A DNA stretch of 64,000 nucleotides. It comes from Synechococcus sp. SynAce01 (lineage in GTDB: Bacteria; Cyanobacteriota; Cyanobacteriia; PCC-6307; Cyanobiaceae). Where the stretch lies: contig NZ_CP018091.1 in the NCBI RefSeq assembly GCF_001885215.1, forward strand, positions 682,001-746,000, read 5' to 3'. The translations under genes were made by a program, and so were the position numbers. How positions within the stretch are numbered: position 1 is the stretch's first letter; each line of letters opens with the position of its first letter. Under the pieces are notes generated by a model that worked only from the letters and a program-made list of their open reading frames with translations, did no database searches and was not told the DNA's origin. This document shows positions 54,524 through 63,218 of this stretch, piece after piece.

Positions 54524-55804
54524 GTGCTGGACCTGCGCTTGGTGCGCGATACGCCGGAGCTGATCGTCGAGCAGCTCGGCCGCCGCGGCCTGAAGCTCGA
54601 TCTCACCGCCCTGCAGATGATCGCCCGCCAGGAGCGGGATCTTGAGCAGCAACGCAGCAGTCTCCAGGCCGAGGGCAACCTGGTGGGGCGTCAGGTGGGA
54701 GAGCTGATTCGCTCCGGCGAAGCGCCCCACAGCCCGGAGGTGCAGGCGCTGCGCGACCAGGGCAACCGCCTCAAACAGCAGGTGGGGGTGCTTGAAGAAG
54801 AGGAGAAGAGCCTCGAAACCCGCCTGCGCGACCAACTGCTCGCTTTCCCCAATCTACCGTCGCCCCACTGCCCGGAGGGACGATCGGAAGCCGACAACAT
54901 CGAGGTGCGTCGCTGGGGAACGCCCCGCCAGGGCGAGGGCCTGCAGGAGCACTGGCAGATCGCCGAGAGGCTGGGCCTGATCGACAGCGAGCGCTCGGTG
55001 CGGATTGCCCAGAGCCGCTTTGTCACCCTGCTGGGCCAGGGCGCTCGCCTGGAGCGCGCCCTGATCAGCCTGATGCTCGACCTGCACGGCCGGCGCGGCT
55101 ACCGGGAGGTGATGCCGCCGATCCTGGTGAACAGCGCAAGCCTGATGGGCTCCGGCCAGCTGCCGAAATTCGCCGAAGAAAGCTTTCGCTGCGCCGACGA
55201 CGACCTCTGGCTGACGCCCACCGCCGAGGTGCCGATCACCTCGTTCCACCGCGACGAGCTGATCGCGGCCGAACAACTGCCGCTCAAATACGCCGCTTAC
55301 ACCCCCTGCTTCCGGCGCGAGGCGGGTACCTACGGCCGTGACACCCGCGGCCTGATCCGCCTGCACCAGTTCAACAAGGTGGAGCTGTACTGGTTCTGCA
55401 GCCCAGAAGCGTCGGAGGCCGCCCACGCCCAGCTCACCGGCGACGCCGAGGCGGTGCTGCAGGCCCTGGACCTGCCCTACCGGGTGTTGGAGCTCTGCAC
55501 CGGTGATCTCGGCTTCTCCGCGGCCCGCACCTTTGATCTGGAGGTGTGGCTGCCCGGCGCCGGCGCCTATCGGGAAATCTCCAGCTGCAGCAATTGCGGT
55601 GACTTCCAGGCCCGCCGCTCCGCCATCCGCCAGAAGGATGGCAAGAAGACGCGCCTGCTCCACACCCTCAACGGCAGCGGCCTGGCGGTGGGGCGCACGA
55701 TGGCGGCCCTGCTCGAAACCGGACAGCAAGCCGATGGCAGCGTCCTGCTGCCGCAGGCGCTGGTCCCCTACATGGGCTGTGACCGCCTCGTTGCCGAAAC
55801 CTGA
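54524..55804 (+). CDS. serS: Seryl-tRNA synthetase
   Basis: The enzyme has 426 residues. An N-terminal coiled-coil tRNA-binding arm (about residues 25-100, ARQERDLEQQRSSLQAEG) precedes the class II core: LTPTAEVPITSFHRDE near residue 230, FRREAGTYGRDTRGLIRLHQ near residue 263, and EISSCSNCGDFQARR and NGSGLAVGRTMAALLE near the end. GTG 54524 gives the family N-terminus MLDLRLVRD; TTG 54518 would add two residues. It serves the tRNA-Ser genes of this window among others. Confidence 0.95.
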   Translation: MLDLRLVRDTPELIVEQLGRRGLKLDLTALQMIARQERDLEQQRSSLQAEGNLVGRQVGELIRSGEAPHSPEVQALRDQGNRLKQQVGVLEEEEKSLETRLRDQLLAFPNLPSPHCPEGRSEADNIEVRRWGTPRQGEGLQEHWQIAERLGLIDSERSVRIAQSRFVTLLGQGARLERALISLMLDLHGRRGYREVMPPILVNSASLMGSGQLPKFAEESFRCADDDLWLTPTAEVPITSFHRDELIAAEQLPLKYAAYTPCFRREAGTYGRDTRGLIRLHQFNKVELYWFCSPEASEAAHAQLTGDAEAVLQALDLPYRVLELCTGDLGFSAARTFDLEVWLPGAGAYREISSCSNCGDFQARRSAIRQKDGKKTRLLHTLNGSGLAVGRTMAALLETGQQADGSVLLPQALVPYMGCDRLVAET

Positions 55805-55850
55805 ACCCAGTCTCTTACGGCCTCCCCCACACCTACCCAACCGCCTTCAG

Positions 55851-55866
55851 CCCGCCGGCGGGCGGG
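55851..55866 (+). terminator. GC-rich hairpin after serS
   Basis: CCCGCC (55851-55856) pairs with GGCGGG (55861-55866) around a GGCG loop, followed only by TTGC. This may terminate serS transcripts, but the short U-run makes it weak. Confidence 0.35.
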
Positions 55867-55904
55867 TTGCCCCTCCACAATGAGGGCACTGCGTCACGGT
55901 CTGA

Positions 55905-56999
55905 ATGGGTGTTCTTTCAGCTCTGGCGATCCTGGCCGCCCTGATCGTTGTGCATGAGGCTGGCCACTTCTTTGCCGCCACCTGGCAGGGCATCCGCGTC
56001 AGCGGTTTTTCGATCGGCTTCGGTCCGGTGCTGCTGGAGCGTCAGCGCCGCGGCGTTCAGTTCGCCCTGCGGGCGATCCCGCTCGGCGGCTTTGTCGCCT
56101 TCCCTGACGATGACGAAGACGAGACCAGCGCCATCGCTGCCGACGATCCCGATCTGCTGCGCAACCGCCCCCTGCACCAGCGCGCCCTGGTGATCGCCGC
56201 CGGCGTGCTCGCCAACCTGCTGCTGGCCTGGACGGTGCTGGCGGCCCAGGGAATTGTGGTGGGCATTCCGGCCGGTTTCAGCGCCAACCCGGGCGTGGTC
56301 GTGGCGGCCGTACAGCCTGGCCAGCCGGCGGCCCTCTCGGGCCTGGTCGCCGGCGATCGGATCGTCAGCCTCGGCGGCGTCAGCCTGCTGGGAGGCCAGG
56401 AGGCGGTGGTCGGCCTGGTCGGCGATATCAAGGCCGCCCCCAGCCAGACCCTGGACCTGGTGGCCGAGCGTGACGGCAAGACACTCACGCTCAACCTCAC
56501 CCCCGCCGACAACGACGGCATCGGCCGCATCGGCGCCCAGCTGCAACCCAATGGCAGCGAGGCCTTCCGCCCCGCCACTGGCCCACTGGAGGTGATCAAC
56601 CAGACCAACCGCATCTTCGCCCAGCTCACCGGCCGCACCATCGATGGCTTCGTCGCCCTGGTCACCCGCTTCAGTGAAACGGCTCCGCAGATGTCGGGGC
56701 CGGTCAAGATCGTTGAAATGGGCGCCACGCTGGCCAAGAGCGGCGGCAGCAGTCTCTACCTGTTCACAGCCCTGATCTCGATCAACCTGGCCGTGATCAA
56801 TGCCCTGCCCCTGCCCCTGCTCGATGGCGGTCAGTTCCTGCTGCTGTTGATTGAGGGGGTGCGCGGTCGCCCCCTGCCCCAGCGGCTGCAGATGGTCTTC
56901 ATGCAGTCGGGCTTCCTGCTGTTGGTGGGGCTCAGTGCCGTACTGATCGTTAAGGACACCAGCCAGCTCTCGGTGGTGCAGCAGCTGATCGGCCGCTGA
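55905..56999 (+). CDS. Site-2 metalloprotease (RseP/S2P)
   Basis: This 364-residue intramembrane protease has HExxH in VVHEAGHFF (His17, Glu18, His21), RAIPLGGFVAFPDDDED, a PDZ domain around residues 130-205 (VQPGQPAALSGLVAGDRIVS), and the second metal ligand in NALPLPLLDGGQ near residue 310. It cleaves membrane-bound anti-sigma factors or proteins in stress signalling. It lies 4 nt upstream of nth on the same strand but is probably an independent unit. Confidence 0.93.
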   Translation: MGVLSALAILAALIVVHEAGHFFAATWQGIRVSGFSIGFGPVLLERQRRGVQFALRAIPLGGFVAFPDDDEDETSAIAADDPDLLRNRPLHQRALVIAAGVLANLLLAWTVLAAQGIVVGIPAGFSANPGVVVAAVQPGQPAALSGLVAGDRIVSLGGVSLLGGQEAVVGLVGDIKAAPSQTLDLVAERDGKTLTLNLTPADNDGIGRIGAQLQPNGSEAFRPATGPLEVINQTNRIFAQLTGRTIDGFVALVTRFSETAPQMSGPVKIVEMGATLAKSGGSSLYLFTALISINLAVINALPLPLLDGGQFLLLLIEGVRGRPLPQRLQMVFMQSGFLLLVGLSAVLIVKDTSQLSVVQQLIGR

Positions 57000-57000
57000 G

Positions 57001-57681
57001 GTGAGCGAACGTCTCCGGCGGCCTCGCTTCCCGACGGCGCGGCAGCGGGCTCCGTTGATCCTGGCCCGGCTTGGTGAGCTCTATCCCGAGGCCACCTGTT
57101 CGCTGAACTGGCGCACCCCCTGGGAGCTGCTGGTGGCCACGATGCTCTCGGCCCAGTGCACTGATGAACGGGTCAACCGGGTCACCCCGGCCCTGTTCGA
57201 GCGCTTCGCCGATGCGGAGGCCGCCGCCGCTGCCACCGCCGCAGAGGTGGAGCCGTACGTGCATTCCACAGGCTTCTTTCGCAACAAGGCCAAAAACATC
57301 GTGGCCGCCTCGCGGCTGCTGATCGAGCACCACGGCGGGGCGGTGCCGCCGCGCATGGACGCCCTGCTGGAGCTCCCTGGTGTGGCCCGGAAAACCGCGA
57401 ATGTGGTGCTGGCCCATGCCTTCGGGATCAACGCCGGCGTCACTGTCGACACCCATGTGCGGCGGCTGAGCAACCGGCTCGGCCTGAGCAAGCAGAGCGA
57501 GCCGCGCCGCATCGAACCGGAGCTGATGAAGCTGCTGCCCCAGCCGGAGTGGGAGAACTTCTCGATCCGGATGATCTTCCACGGCCGCGCCGTCTGCAAC
57601 GCCCGCAAACCCGCCTGCGACGGCTGCCCCCTCGCCGACCTCTGCCCCAGCCATCCCGAGCACGGCCGCGCGGTAGACTGA
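57001..57681 (+). CDS. nth: Endonuclease III
   Basis: This 226-residue base excision glycosylase/lyase has the helix-hairpin-helix LPGVARKTANVV with the catalytic Lys, GVTVDTHVRRL with the catalytic Asp, and the [4Fe-4S] motif CNARKPACDGCPLADLC at the C-terminus (C-x6-C-x2-C-x5-C). It removes oxidised pyrimidines from DNA. The start is GTG 57001, just after the S2P stop. Confidence 0.94.
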   Translation: MSERLRRPRFPTARQRAPLILARLGELYPEATCSLNWRTPWELLVATMLSAQCTDERVNRVTPALFERFADAEAAAAATAAEVEPYVHSTGFFRNKAKNIVAASRLLIEHHGGAVPPRMDALLELPGVARKTANVVLAHAFGINAGVTVDTHVRRLSNRLGLSKQSEPRRIEPELMKLLPQPEWENFSIRMIFHGRAVCNARKPACDGCPLADLCPSHPEHGRAVD

Positions 57682-57709
57682 TACATCCCTGAACCAGCTC
57701 TGAAGCCGC

Positions 57710-58012
57710 ATGGCGAAGAAGTCGATGATCGCGCGCGATGTCAAGCGCAAAAAAATCGTGGCTCGCTTCGCCGTTAAGCGCGCCGCCCTGATGGCCGCGT
57801 TCGAGGCCGCCCCAGGCCCGATGGAGCGCCTTGAAGTGCACCGCAAGATCCAGGGCCTGCCCCGCAACAGCGCCGCCAACAGGGTGCGTAACCGCTGCTG
57901 GGCCACTGGCAAGCCCCGTGGCTACTACCGCGATTTCGGTCTGTGCCGCAACCAGTTGCGGGAGATGGCTCACAAGGGTCTGCTGCCCGGCGTCACCAAA
58001 TCCAGCTGGTGA
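57710..58012 (+). CDS. rpsN: 30S ribosomal protein S14
   Basis: This is the 100-residue C- form without zinc cysteines: [17 protein letters not shown] at the start, [20 protein letters not shown] near residue 62 and [18 protein letters not shown] at the end. S14 is part of the 30S head. It lies outside the main ribosomal operons, next to nth and pnp, as commonly seen in picocyanobacteria. Confidence 0.97.
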   Translation: MAKKSMIARDVKRKKIVARFAVKRAALMAAFEAAPGPMERLEVHRKIQGLPRNSAANRVRNRCWATGKPRGYYRDFGLCRNQLREMAHKGLLPGVTKSSW

Positions 58013-58387
58013 GCCCATTCGGCTGGCAACCAACTCCAGCTGATGAAAAAATCTGGCTGATGGTATGTGGCCGATGCTGAACTGCTCTGTTCCGCTTCAT
58101 TGTCCGCAAACTTTTTGACTGTTGTGTTCTATCGCCCCTTTTTTGCGACCCCATTCGTTGCGAAAAAGTGGCGGCAAGATCAACAGCACGGGTGGCCCTG
58201 ACGCCACCCTCTGTCGGGCGTTTTTGTAGGCCAGCGCTGCCGGCAGGCAAGCAGGCGCAGCCGATATTGATTGCAGGTTTGGGGCCCTGATCACCCCGTT
58301 TTGCCTCTTCACTAGTGGGCGCAGCCCATACGGGGGCAAGACAAAATGCGAGAATCAACAACGTCAACAAAACGGACATAATCAGAA
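58013..58387 (+). other. Spacer between rpsN and pnp
   Basis: No gene is supported in this 375-nt stretch, which is less GC-rich than its flanks. An 11-bp hairpin with G-U pairs lies at 58138-58168, and its stem CTTTTTTGCGA pairs with TTGCGAAAAAG. On the minus strand a 128-codon frame (57993-58379) begins with a signal-peptide-like stretch, MSVLLTLLILAFCLAPVWA, but continues with arginine-rich sequence overlapping rpsN. A small secreted protein or remnant is possible but unproven. Confidence 0.4.
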
Positions 58388-60508
58388 GTGCCAGGAAAAA
58401 TTCAGTCGGTCTCCTTCGATGGTCGGGAGATCCGGCTGACCACAGGGTTGTTTGCCCCTCAAGCAGGCGGGGCCGTGTTAGTTGAATGTGGTGATACGTC
58501 CGTGCTGGTCACGGCCACCAGGGCCAAGGGTCGCGAAGGGATCGATTTCCTCCCCCTCACCTGCGACTACGAAGAGCGTCTCTACGCCGCCGGACGCATC
58601 CCCGGCAGCTTCTTCCGCCGCGAAGGCCGCCCCCCCGAGCGCGCCATCCTCACCACGCGCCTGATCGACCGCCCGATGCGGCCGCTGTTTCCCTCCTGGC
58701 TACGGGACGACCTCCAGGTGGTCGCCACATGCCTGTCGCTGGATGAACGGGTCCCGCCCGATGTGCTCGCCGTGACCGGCGCCTCGATCGCCACCCTGCT
58801 GGCCAAAATCCCCTTCAACGGCCCGATGGCGGCCGTGCGCGTCGGCCTGCTTGGCGACGACTTCGTGCTCAACCCCAGCTACCGCGAGATCGAGCGCAGT
58901 GAGCTGGATCTGGTGGTGGCCGGCACCCCGTCCGGGGTGGTGATGGTTGAAGCGGGCGCCAACCAGCTGCCCGAACAAGACGTGATCGAAGCGATCGACT
59001 TCGGCTACGAAGCCGTGGGCGAGCTGATCAAGGCCCAACAGACCCTCCTCGCCGACCTGGGCATCGAGCAGGTATTCCCGGAAGCGCAGGTGCTCGACGC
59101 CGCCCTGCCGAATTTCCTGGAGCAGGAATGCGGCGCCGGCATCGGCGAAGTGCTCAAGCAGTTCAGCCTCACCAAGGCGGAGCGCGACGCCCAGCTCGAT
59201 GTGATCAAGGCAGGCGTGGCCCAGAAGATTGCCGGTCTCTCCGACGACGATCCGATCCGCCTGGCCGCCACCGGCAAGGCCCTCGGCAACACCTACAAGG
59301 GCATCACCAAGAAGCTGATGCGCGCCCAGATCCTCAGCGAGGGCAAGCGGGTCGATGGCCGCAACCTCGATGAAGTGCGGCCGATCACGGCGGCCGTCGG
59401 CGTGCTGCCCAAGCGGGTGCATGGCTCCGGCCTCTTCCAGCGCGGGCTCACCCAGGTGCTCTCCTGCGCCACCCTCGGCACCCCCAGCGATGCCCAGGAG
59501 ATGGACGACCTCAACCCGATGGGCGAGAAGACCTATCTCCACCACTACAACTTCCCCCCCTATTCCGTCGGCGAAACCCGGCCGATGCGCTCCCCCGGCC
59601 GCCGCGAAGTCGGCCACGGCGCCCTCGCCGAGCGGGCCCTGATTCCCGTGCTTCCCGCCAAGGAGGGCTTCCCTTACGTGATGCGGGTCGTCTCGGAGTG
59701 CCTCAGCTCCAACGGCTCCACCTCGATGGGCTCGGTCTGCGGCAGCACCCTGGCGCTGATGGATGCCGGTGTGCCGCTCAAGGCTCCCGTAAGCGGCGCC
59801 GCCATGGGCCTGATCAAGGAGGGTGATGAGGTGCGCATCCTCACCGACATCCAGGGCATCGAGGATTTCCTCGGCGACATGGACTTCAAGGTGGCCGGCA
59901 CCGAGAAGGGCATCACCGCCCTGCAGATGGACATGAAAATGTCCGGTCTGGCGGTGAAGACCATCGCCGAAGCCGTCAACCAGGCCCGCCCGGCCCGGCT
60001 GCACATCCTCGAGAAGATGCTGGAGGCAATCGAGAAGCCCCGTGAGATCCTCTCGCCGCATGCCCCGCGGCTGCTCAGCTTCCGCATCGATCCCGAGCTG
60101 ATCGGCACGGTGATCGGCCCCGGTGGGCGCACGATCAAGGGCATCACCGAGCGCACCAACACCAAGATCGACATCGAGGATGGCGGCATCGTCACGATCG
60201 CCAGCCACGACGGCGCCGCCGCCGAGGAAGCCCAGCGGATCATCGAGGGGCTGACCCGCCGGATCAGTGAAGGCGAGCAGTTCAGCGGCACGGTCACCCG
60301 GGTGATCCCGATCGGCGCCTTCGTGGAGATCCTCCCCGGCAAGGAAGGGATGATCCACATCTCCCAGCTCTCCGAAGCCAGGGTCGAGAAGGTGGAAGAC
60401 GTGATCAAGGTGGGCGATGCCGTCACCGTGCGGGTGCGCGAGATCGACAACCGCGGTCGTATCAACCTCACCCTGCGCGGTGTGTCCCAGGAACCCGTGG
60501 CGGTCTGA
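58388..60508 (+). CDS. pnp: Polyribonucleotide nucleotidyltransferase (PNPase)
   Basis: The enzyme has 706 residues, with the two RNase PH-like domains ([20 protein letters not shown] near residue 62; [20 protein letters not shown] near residue 332), the KH domain [17 protein letters not shown] near residue 571 and the S1 domain [20 protein letters not shown] near residue 637. It degrades RNA by phosphorolysis. The start is GTG 58388. It is complete, with the catalytic residues of the second PH domain in [14 protein letters not shown]. Confidence 0.97.
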   Translation: MPGKIQSVSFDGREIRLTTGLFAPQAGGAVLVECGDTSVLVTATRAKGREGIDFLPLTCDYEERLYAAGRIPGSFFRREGRPPERAILTTRLIDRPMRPLFPSWLRDDLQVVATCLSLDERVPPDVLAVTGASIATLLAKIPFNGPMAAVRVGLLGDDFVLNPSYREIERSELDLVVAGTPSGVVMVEAGANQLPEQDVIEAIDFGYEAVGELIKAQQTLLADLGIEQVFPEAQVLDAALPNFLEQECGAGIGEVLKQFSLTKAERDAQLDVIKAGVAQKIAGLSDDDPIRLAATGKALGNTYKGITKKLMRAQILSEGKRVDGRNLDEVRPITAAVGVLPKRVHGSGLFQRGLTQVLSCATLGTPSDAQEMDDLNPMGEKTYLHHYNFPPYSVGETRPMRSPGRREVGHGALAERALIPVLPAKEGFPYVMRVVSECLSSNGSTSMGSVCGSTLALMDAGVPLKAPVSGAAMGLIKEGDEVRILTDIQGIEDFLGDMDFKVAGTEKGITALQMDMKMSGLAVKTIAEAVNQARPARLHILEKMLEAIEKPREILSPHAPRLLSFRIDPELIGTVIGPGGRTIKGITERTNTKIDIEDGGIVTIASHDGAAAEEAQRIIEGLTRRISEGEQFSGTVTRVIPIGAFVEILPGKEGMIHISQLSEARVEKVEDVIKVGDAVTVRVREIDNRGRINLTLRGVSQEPVAV

Positions 60509-61385
60509 GATCGATCGGGCCCCGCTGAAGCTGGATCCCCCGGCTGAACCCGCCGCCGGTGTGCTCTACCTGGTGGGCACACCGATCGGCAACCGGGGCG
60601 ATCTCTCGCCCCGGGCCCGGCAGGTGCTTGAAGGGGTTGATCGCATCGCCTGCGAAGACACCCGCCACAGCGGCCAGCTGTTGGCGGGTTTCGCCATTCG
60701 TGGCCGCCTGCTCAGCTTTCACCAGCACAACCAGCACGGCCGCACCCCCGAGCTGCTCGCGGCGCTGCAGGCCGGCGAAAGCCTGGCGCTGATCAGCGAT
60801 GCCGGCCTGCCGGGCATCTCCGATCCCGGCGAGCTGCTGGTGGCGGCCGTGCGCGCCGCCGGGCTGCCGGTGATCTGCATTCCGGGCCCCTGCGCCGTCA
60901 CCACGGCCCTGGTGAGCAGTGGCCTGCCGACGGGGCGTTTCTGCTTCGAAGGCTTCCTACCCGCCAAGGCCCGCCTGCGCCGCCAGGCCCTGCAGGAGCT
61001 GGCCGCGGAACGCCGCACGCTGGTGCTGTTCGAAGCGCCGCACCGGTTGGTCGAACTGCTGGAGGACCTGCTCGATCTGCTCGGCAATCGACCGCTGCTG
61101 GTGGCCCGGGAACTCACCAAACGCCACGAACAGCAGGTTGGTCCCACGGTGGAGGCGGCCCTGGAGCACTTCCGCCAGGTGCCCCCCCGCGGCGAATGCA
61201 CCCTGGTGCTCGGCGGCGCCCCTGCCCCCGAAGCTCCCCAGTGGAGCGAGCACGAGCTCAGGGCGGAACTGGCGCGGCGCCTGGCAGCGGGCCTCAGTGG
61301 CAGCGACGCCGCCCGCCAGCTCGCCGCCGAAACCGGCCTCTCCCGCCGCAGGATCTACGCCCTGCTCCACCAGCCACCCCCATAG
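60480..61385 (+). CDS. rsmI: 16S rRNA (cytidine-1402-2'-O)-methyltransferase RsmI
   Basis: This tetrapyrrole-methylase-fold enzyme of about 301 residues has [19 protein letters not shown] near residue 28, [30 protein letters not shown] and [21 protein letters not shown] 60480 is the last canonical start before the core; it overlaps pnp by 29 nt and is not certain. The next candidate, GTG 60561, would already lie in the first beta strand. It is co-transcribed with pnp. Confidence 0.93.
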   Translation: MCPRNPWRSEIDRAPLKLDPPAEPAAGVLYLVGTPIGNRGDLSPRARQVLEGVDRIACEDTRHSGQLLAGFAIRGRLLSFHQHNQHGRTPELLAALQAGESLALISDAGLPGISDPGELLVAAVRAAGLPVICIPGPCAVTTALVSSGLPTGRFCFEGFLPAKARLRRQALQELAAERRTLVLFEAPHRLVELLEDLLDLLGNRPLLVARELTKRHEQQVGPTVEAALEHFRQVPPRGECTLVLGGAPAPEAPQWSEHELRAELARRLAAGLSGSDAARQLAAETGLSRRRIYALLHQPPP

Positions 61386-61466
61386 CAGCCGCCACTACCA
61401 GTTCGCCTGGCCACTGTTCGCTCGCCCACCAGCAGTCAGAATCACAAGAGCCAACTGTTTTGTCCC

Positions 61467-61709
61467 GTGCTGCTGCGTCTGCGCCTGCTGCTCTCCAGCC
61501 TCGGTGGCGGCCTGTTGCTGCTGCTGATCCTGTGCCTGGGCTCGCAGAACCTCAACGAACGGGCCGTGCTGCAGCTTGGCATTGGCCGCACCGTGCCGCT
61601 GCCCACCGGCTTTTTGGTGGGCGTCGCCCTGGTGGTGGGCGTGATCAGCGGCGGCAGCGCCACCGCCCTGGTGATGCCCAGGGGTGATCAGGATCCCGGC
61701 AGGGAATAG
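61467..61709 (+). CDS. LapA-domain-like small membrane protein
   Basis: This 80-residue protein has two hydrophobic helices (LLLSSLGGGLLLLLILCLGSQN and FLVGVALVVGVISGGSATALV) joined by a polar stretch NERAVLQLGIGRTVPLP. That is the pattern of DUF1049/LapA proteins, which connect membrane and lipopolysaccharide assembly. It starts at GTG 61467. Its 3' end overlaps the convergent HTH gene by 22 nt. Confidence 0.6.
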   Translation: MLLRLRLLLSSLGGGLLLLLILCLGSQNLNERAVLQLGIGRTVPLPTGFLVGVALVVGVISGGSATALVMPRGDQDPGRE

Positions 61710-62476
61710 ACAGCGCCTTCGAGCACGAGTCGGGTGATGCCCTGAACCAGCAGGTAGGGGGCGGTGCGCCGCAACACCTGGCTGTCAGGCAGCTTGATCA
61801 CCCGTTGGGTGCGCCCGCAGTGGCGCTTGGCCTGGCGCGGGTTGGCGAACACCAGCAGCGCCTGACCTTGTTGCTCCCCATCGGGCAGTCGGCCCAGCTC
61901 AGGAAAATCGCTGAGGGGGCGGGCCTGCAGTTCCACCGTCTTGTCGACGAGCATGTAGAGGCTTTCAGGCAGTGGCGCGCTCTCCAGCGGCTGGCGGCAG
62001 GCTGCCGCTGGGCGATCCTCAAGGGCAACGCCCACGGGGACGGCCACAAACAGATTGCCTTCTCGGTCCCGCCCGAAGCCATCGCCGCCATCGCCGCCCT
62101 CGTCGTCGCTGTCGTCGTCCTCACCGAAATCATCGGCATCATCGATCGCCAGCACACCGGGCCTGGTGTCCTCGTCGTCGTCCTCTTGGCCTAATTCAGC
62201 GCCGTCTTCAACGTCTTCAACGTCTTCAGCGCCAGCACCTAGGTCAGCGCCGGCAACAGCAACTGGCGCTGTGGTGGCAAGCGGAGAAGCTTGGGCCTTG
62301 CCCCGTTGCCGCTTGAGCTGTCCGTAGACCTCCTCCCCCAGAGCCGCCTTGACCAGGCGCGTCACCGTGTTGGCGCTGCAACCGAAGGCCGCAGCCAGCG
62401 CCTGGGAGCCCTCGCCCCGCTGATAGCGCCGCACCAAGTCCTGTTTCTGCTCGTCGCTGAGCCGGTTGGCCGCCAT
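61688..62476 (-). CDS. HTH-domain protein with a long acidic linker
   Basis: The protein has 262 residues. An N-terminal helix-turn-helix (residues 5-50, LSDEQKQDLVRRYQRGEGSQALAAAFGCSANTVTRLV) resembles Hin/Tc1-type or sigma-like HTH. A highly acidic linker with repeated EDV/DDD stretches (about residues 85-135) follows, then a globular C-terminus (FVAVPVGVALEDRP, SLYMLVDKTVELQ). The linker DNA carries a 9-nt repeat (cgtcttcaa three times at 62203-62229). I recognise the HTH class but not the family. It starts near the tRNA-Arg gene. Confidence 0.6.
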   Translation of the reverse strand: MAANRLSDEQKQDLVRRYQRGEGSQALAAAFGCSANTVTRLVKAALGEEVYGQLKRQRGKAQASPLATTAPVAVAGADLGAGAEDVEDVEDGAELGQEDDDEDTRPGVLAIDDADDFGEDDDSDDEGGDGGDGFGRDREGNLFVAVPVGVALEDRPAAACRQPLESAPLPESLYMLVDKTVELQARPLSDFPELGRLPDGEQQGQALLVFANPRQAKRHCGRTQRVIKLPDSQVLRRTAPYLLVQGITRLVLEGAVYSLPGS

Positions 62477-62522
62477 GGAACTGGAGAGGGTTGCGTAGCC
62501 GCTCACCTTAGGCTGCCCGGGT

Positions 62523-62596
62523 GGGCCGTTAGCTCAGTTGGATAGAGCATGCGACTTCTAATCGCACGGTCGCTGGTTCGAGTCCAGCACGGCCCG
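62523..62596 (+). tRNA. tRNA-Arg (anticodon UCU)
   Basis: This 74-nt tRNA has acceptor GGGCCGT paired with ACGGCCC, discriminator G, anticodon stem TGCGA/TCGCA and loop CTTCTAA, giving anticodon TCT at 62557-62559. The D-loop (AGCTCAGTTGGATAGAGC) and T-loop (GGTTCGAGTCC) are normal. CCA is not encoded. Confidence 0.96.
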
Positions 62597-62729
62597 TTGA
62601 ACAGCTCCAGCCCTGCCGGCCAGCAGAAGACGCCAGGGTTCGCTCACACCCGAACGGTTCGGTGATAAACAAGTCATTGGGCGCAACGTTTTGTAACCAG
62701 AATTGACGAATCAACGCGCTCACCCGTCA

Positions 62730-63218
62730 ATGGCCCTTTCGCCATCCGTCGAGGTCGTACAGCTGGAGCGCAGCTGTACCGGCCGCACCACCTTCTGCGC
62801 AGCCCAATCCAGCGACCAGACCCTGATTGCCGAGTTGGCACCGCAACAACCCTGGGAGCTGTTCTGCCATCGCCACCAGACCGATCAGCTGATCCTGTTG
62901 CGTGGCTCCCTCGACTTAGTCGTGCTCCACAACGGCCGCTTCGAGCGGATCACCCTGCGCGAAGACGACCCGGTGATGGTGCGCATTCCCCCCGGCGTGC
63001 CGCACGGGGCAATCAACCAGGGTCGTTACTCCGCCACCCTGGTTAACGCCGTGCTGCGCCATGGACCCGCCGCTGCCGGCGATTACCGGCCCCGGCCGAT
63101 TCCAGCCGGCCTGCTTGGTCAGTGGCAGAAACTGCTGAACGTGCCCGATTCAACAGCTCACCTTGGCTTGGAACAATCAGGCGAGACGCCAGGCCGCAGC
63201 GTTCCAGGAAACGGATGA
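62730..63218 (+). CDS. Cupin-fold protein
   Basis: This 162-residue protein carries a cupin pattern: HRHQTDQLILLRGSLDLVVL near residue 50 and VRIPPGVPHGAIN near residue 87, including histidines that could bind a metal. The first and second cupin motifs are present in weakened form. The last part overlaps the convergent desaturase gene by 176 nt. ATG 62730 follows GTCA rather than a clear Shine-Dalgarno site. The substrate is unknown. Confidence 0.7.
   Translation: MALSPSVEVVQLERSCTGRTTFCAAQSSDQTLIAELAPQQPWELFCHRHQTDQLILLRGSLDLVVLHNGRFERITLREDDPVMVRIPPGVPHGAINQGRYSATLVNAVLRHGPAAAGDYRPRPIPAGLLGQWQKLLNVPDSTAHLGLEQSGETPGRSVPGNG

Noticed and set aside
57993-58379. Secreted protein on the minus strand beside pnp
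   Set aside because: The first 19 residues look like a signal peptide, but the rest is arginine-rich, overlaps rpsN and shows no family; kept only as a note in the spacer entry.
62000-62230. Short-repeat array resembling CRISPR
   Set aside because: The 9-nt repeats encode the acidic linker of the HTH protein in frame and are far too short; there are no spacers.
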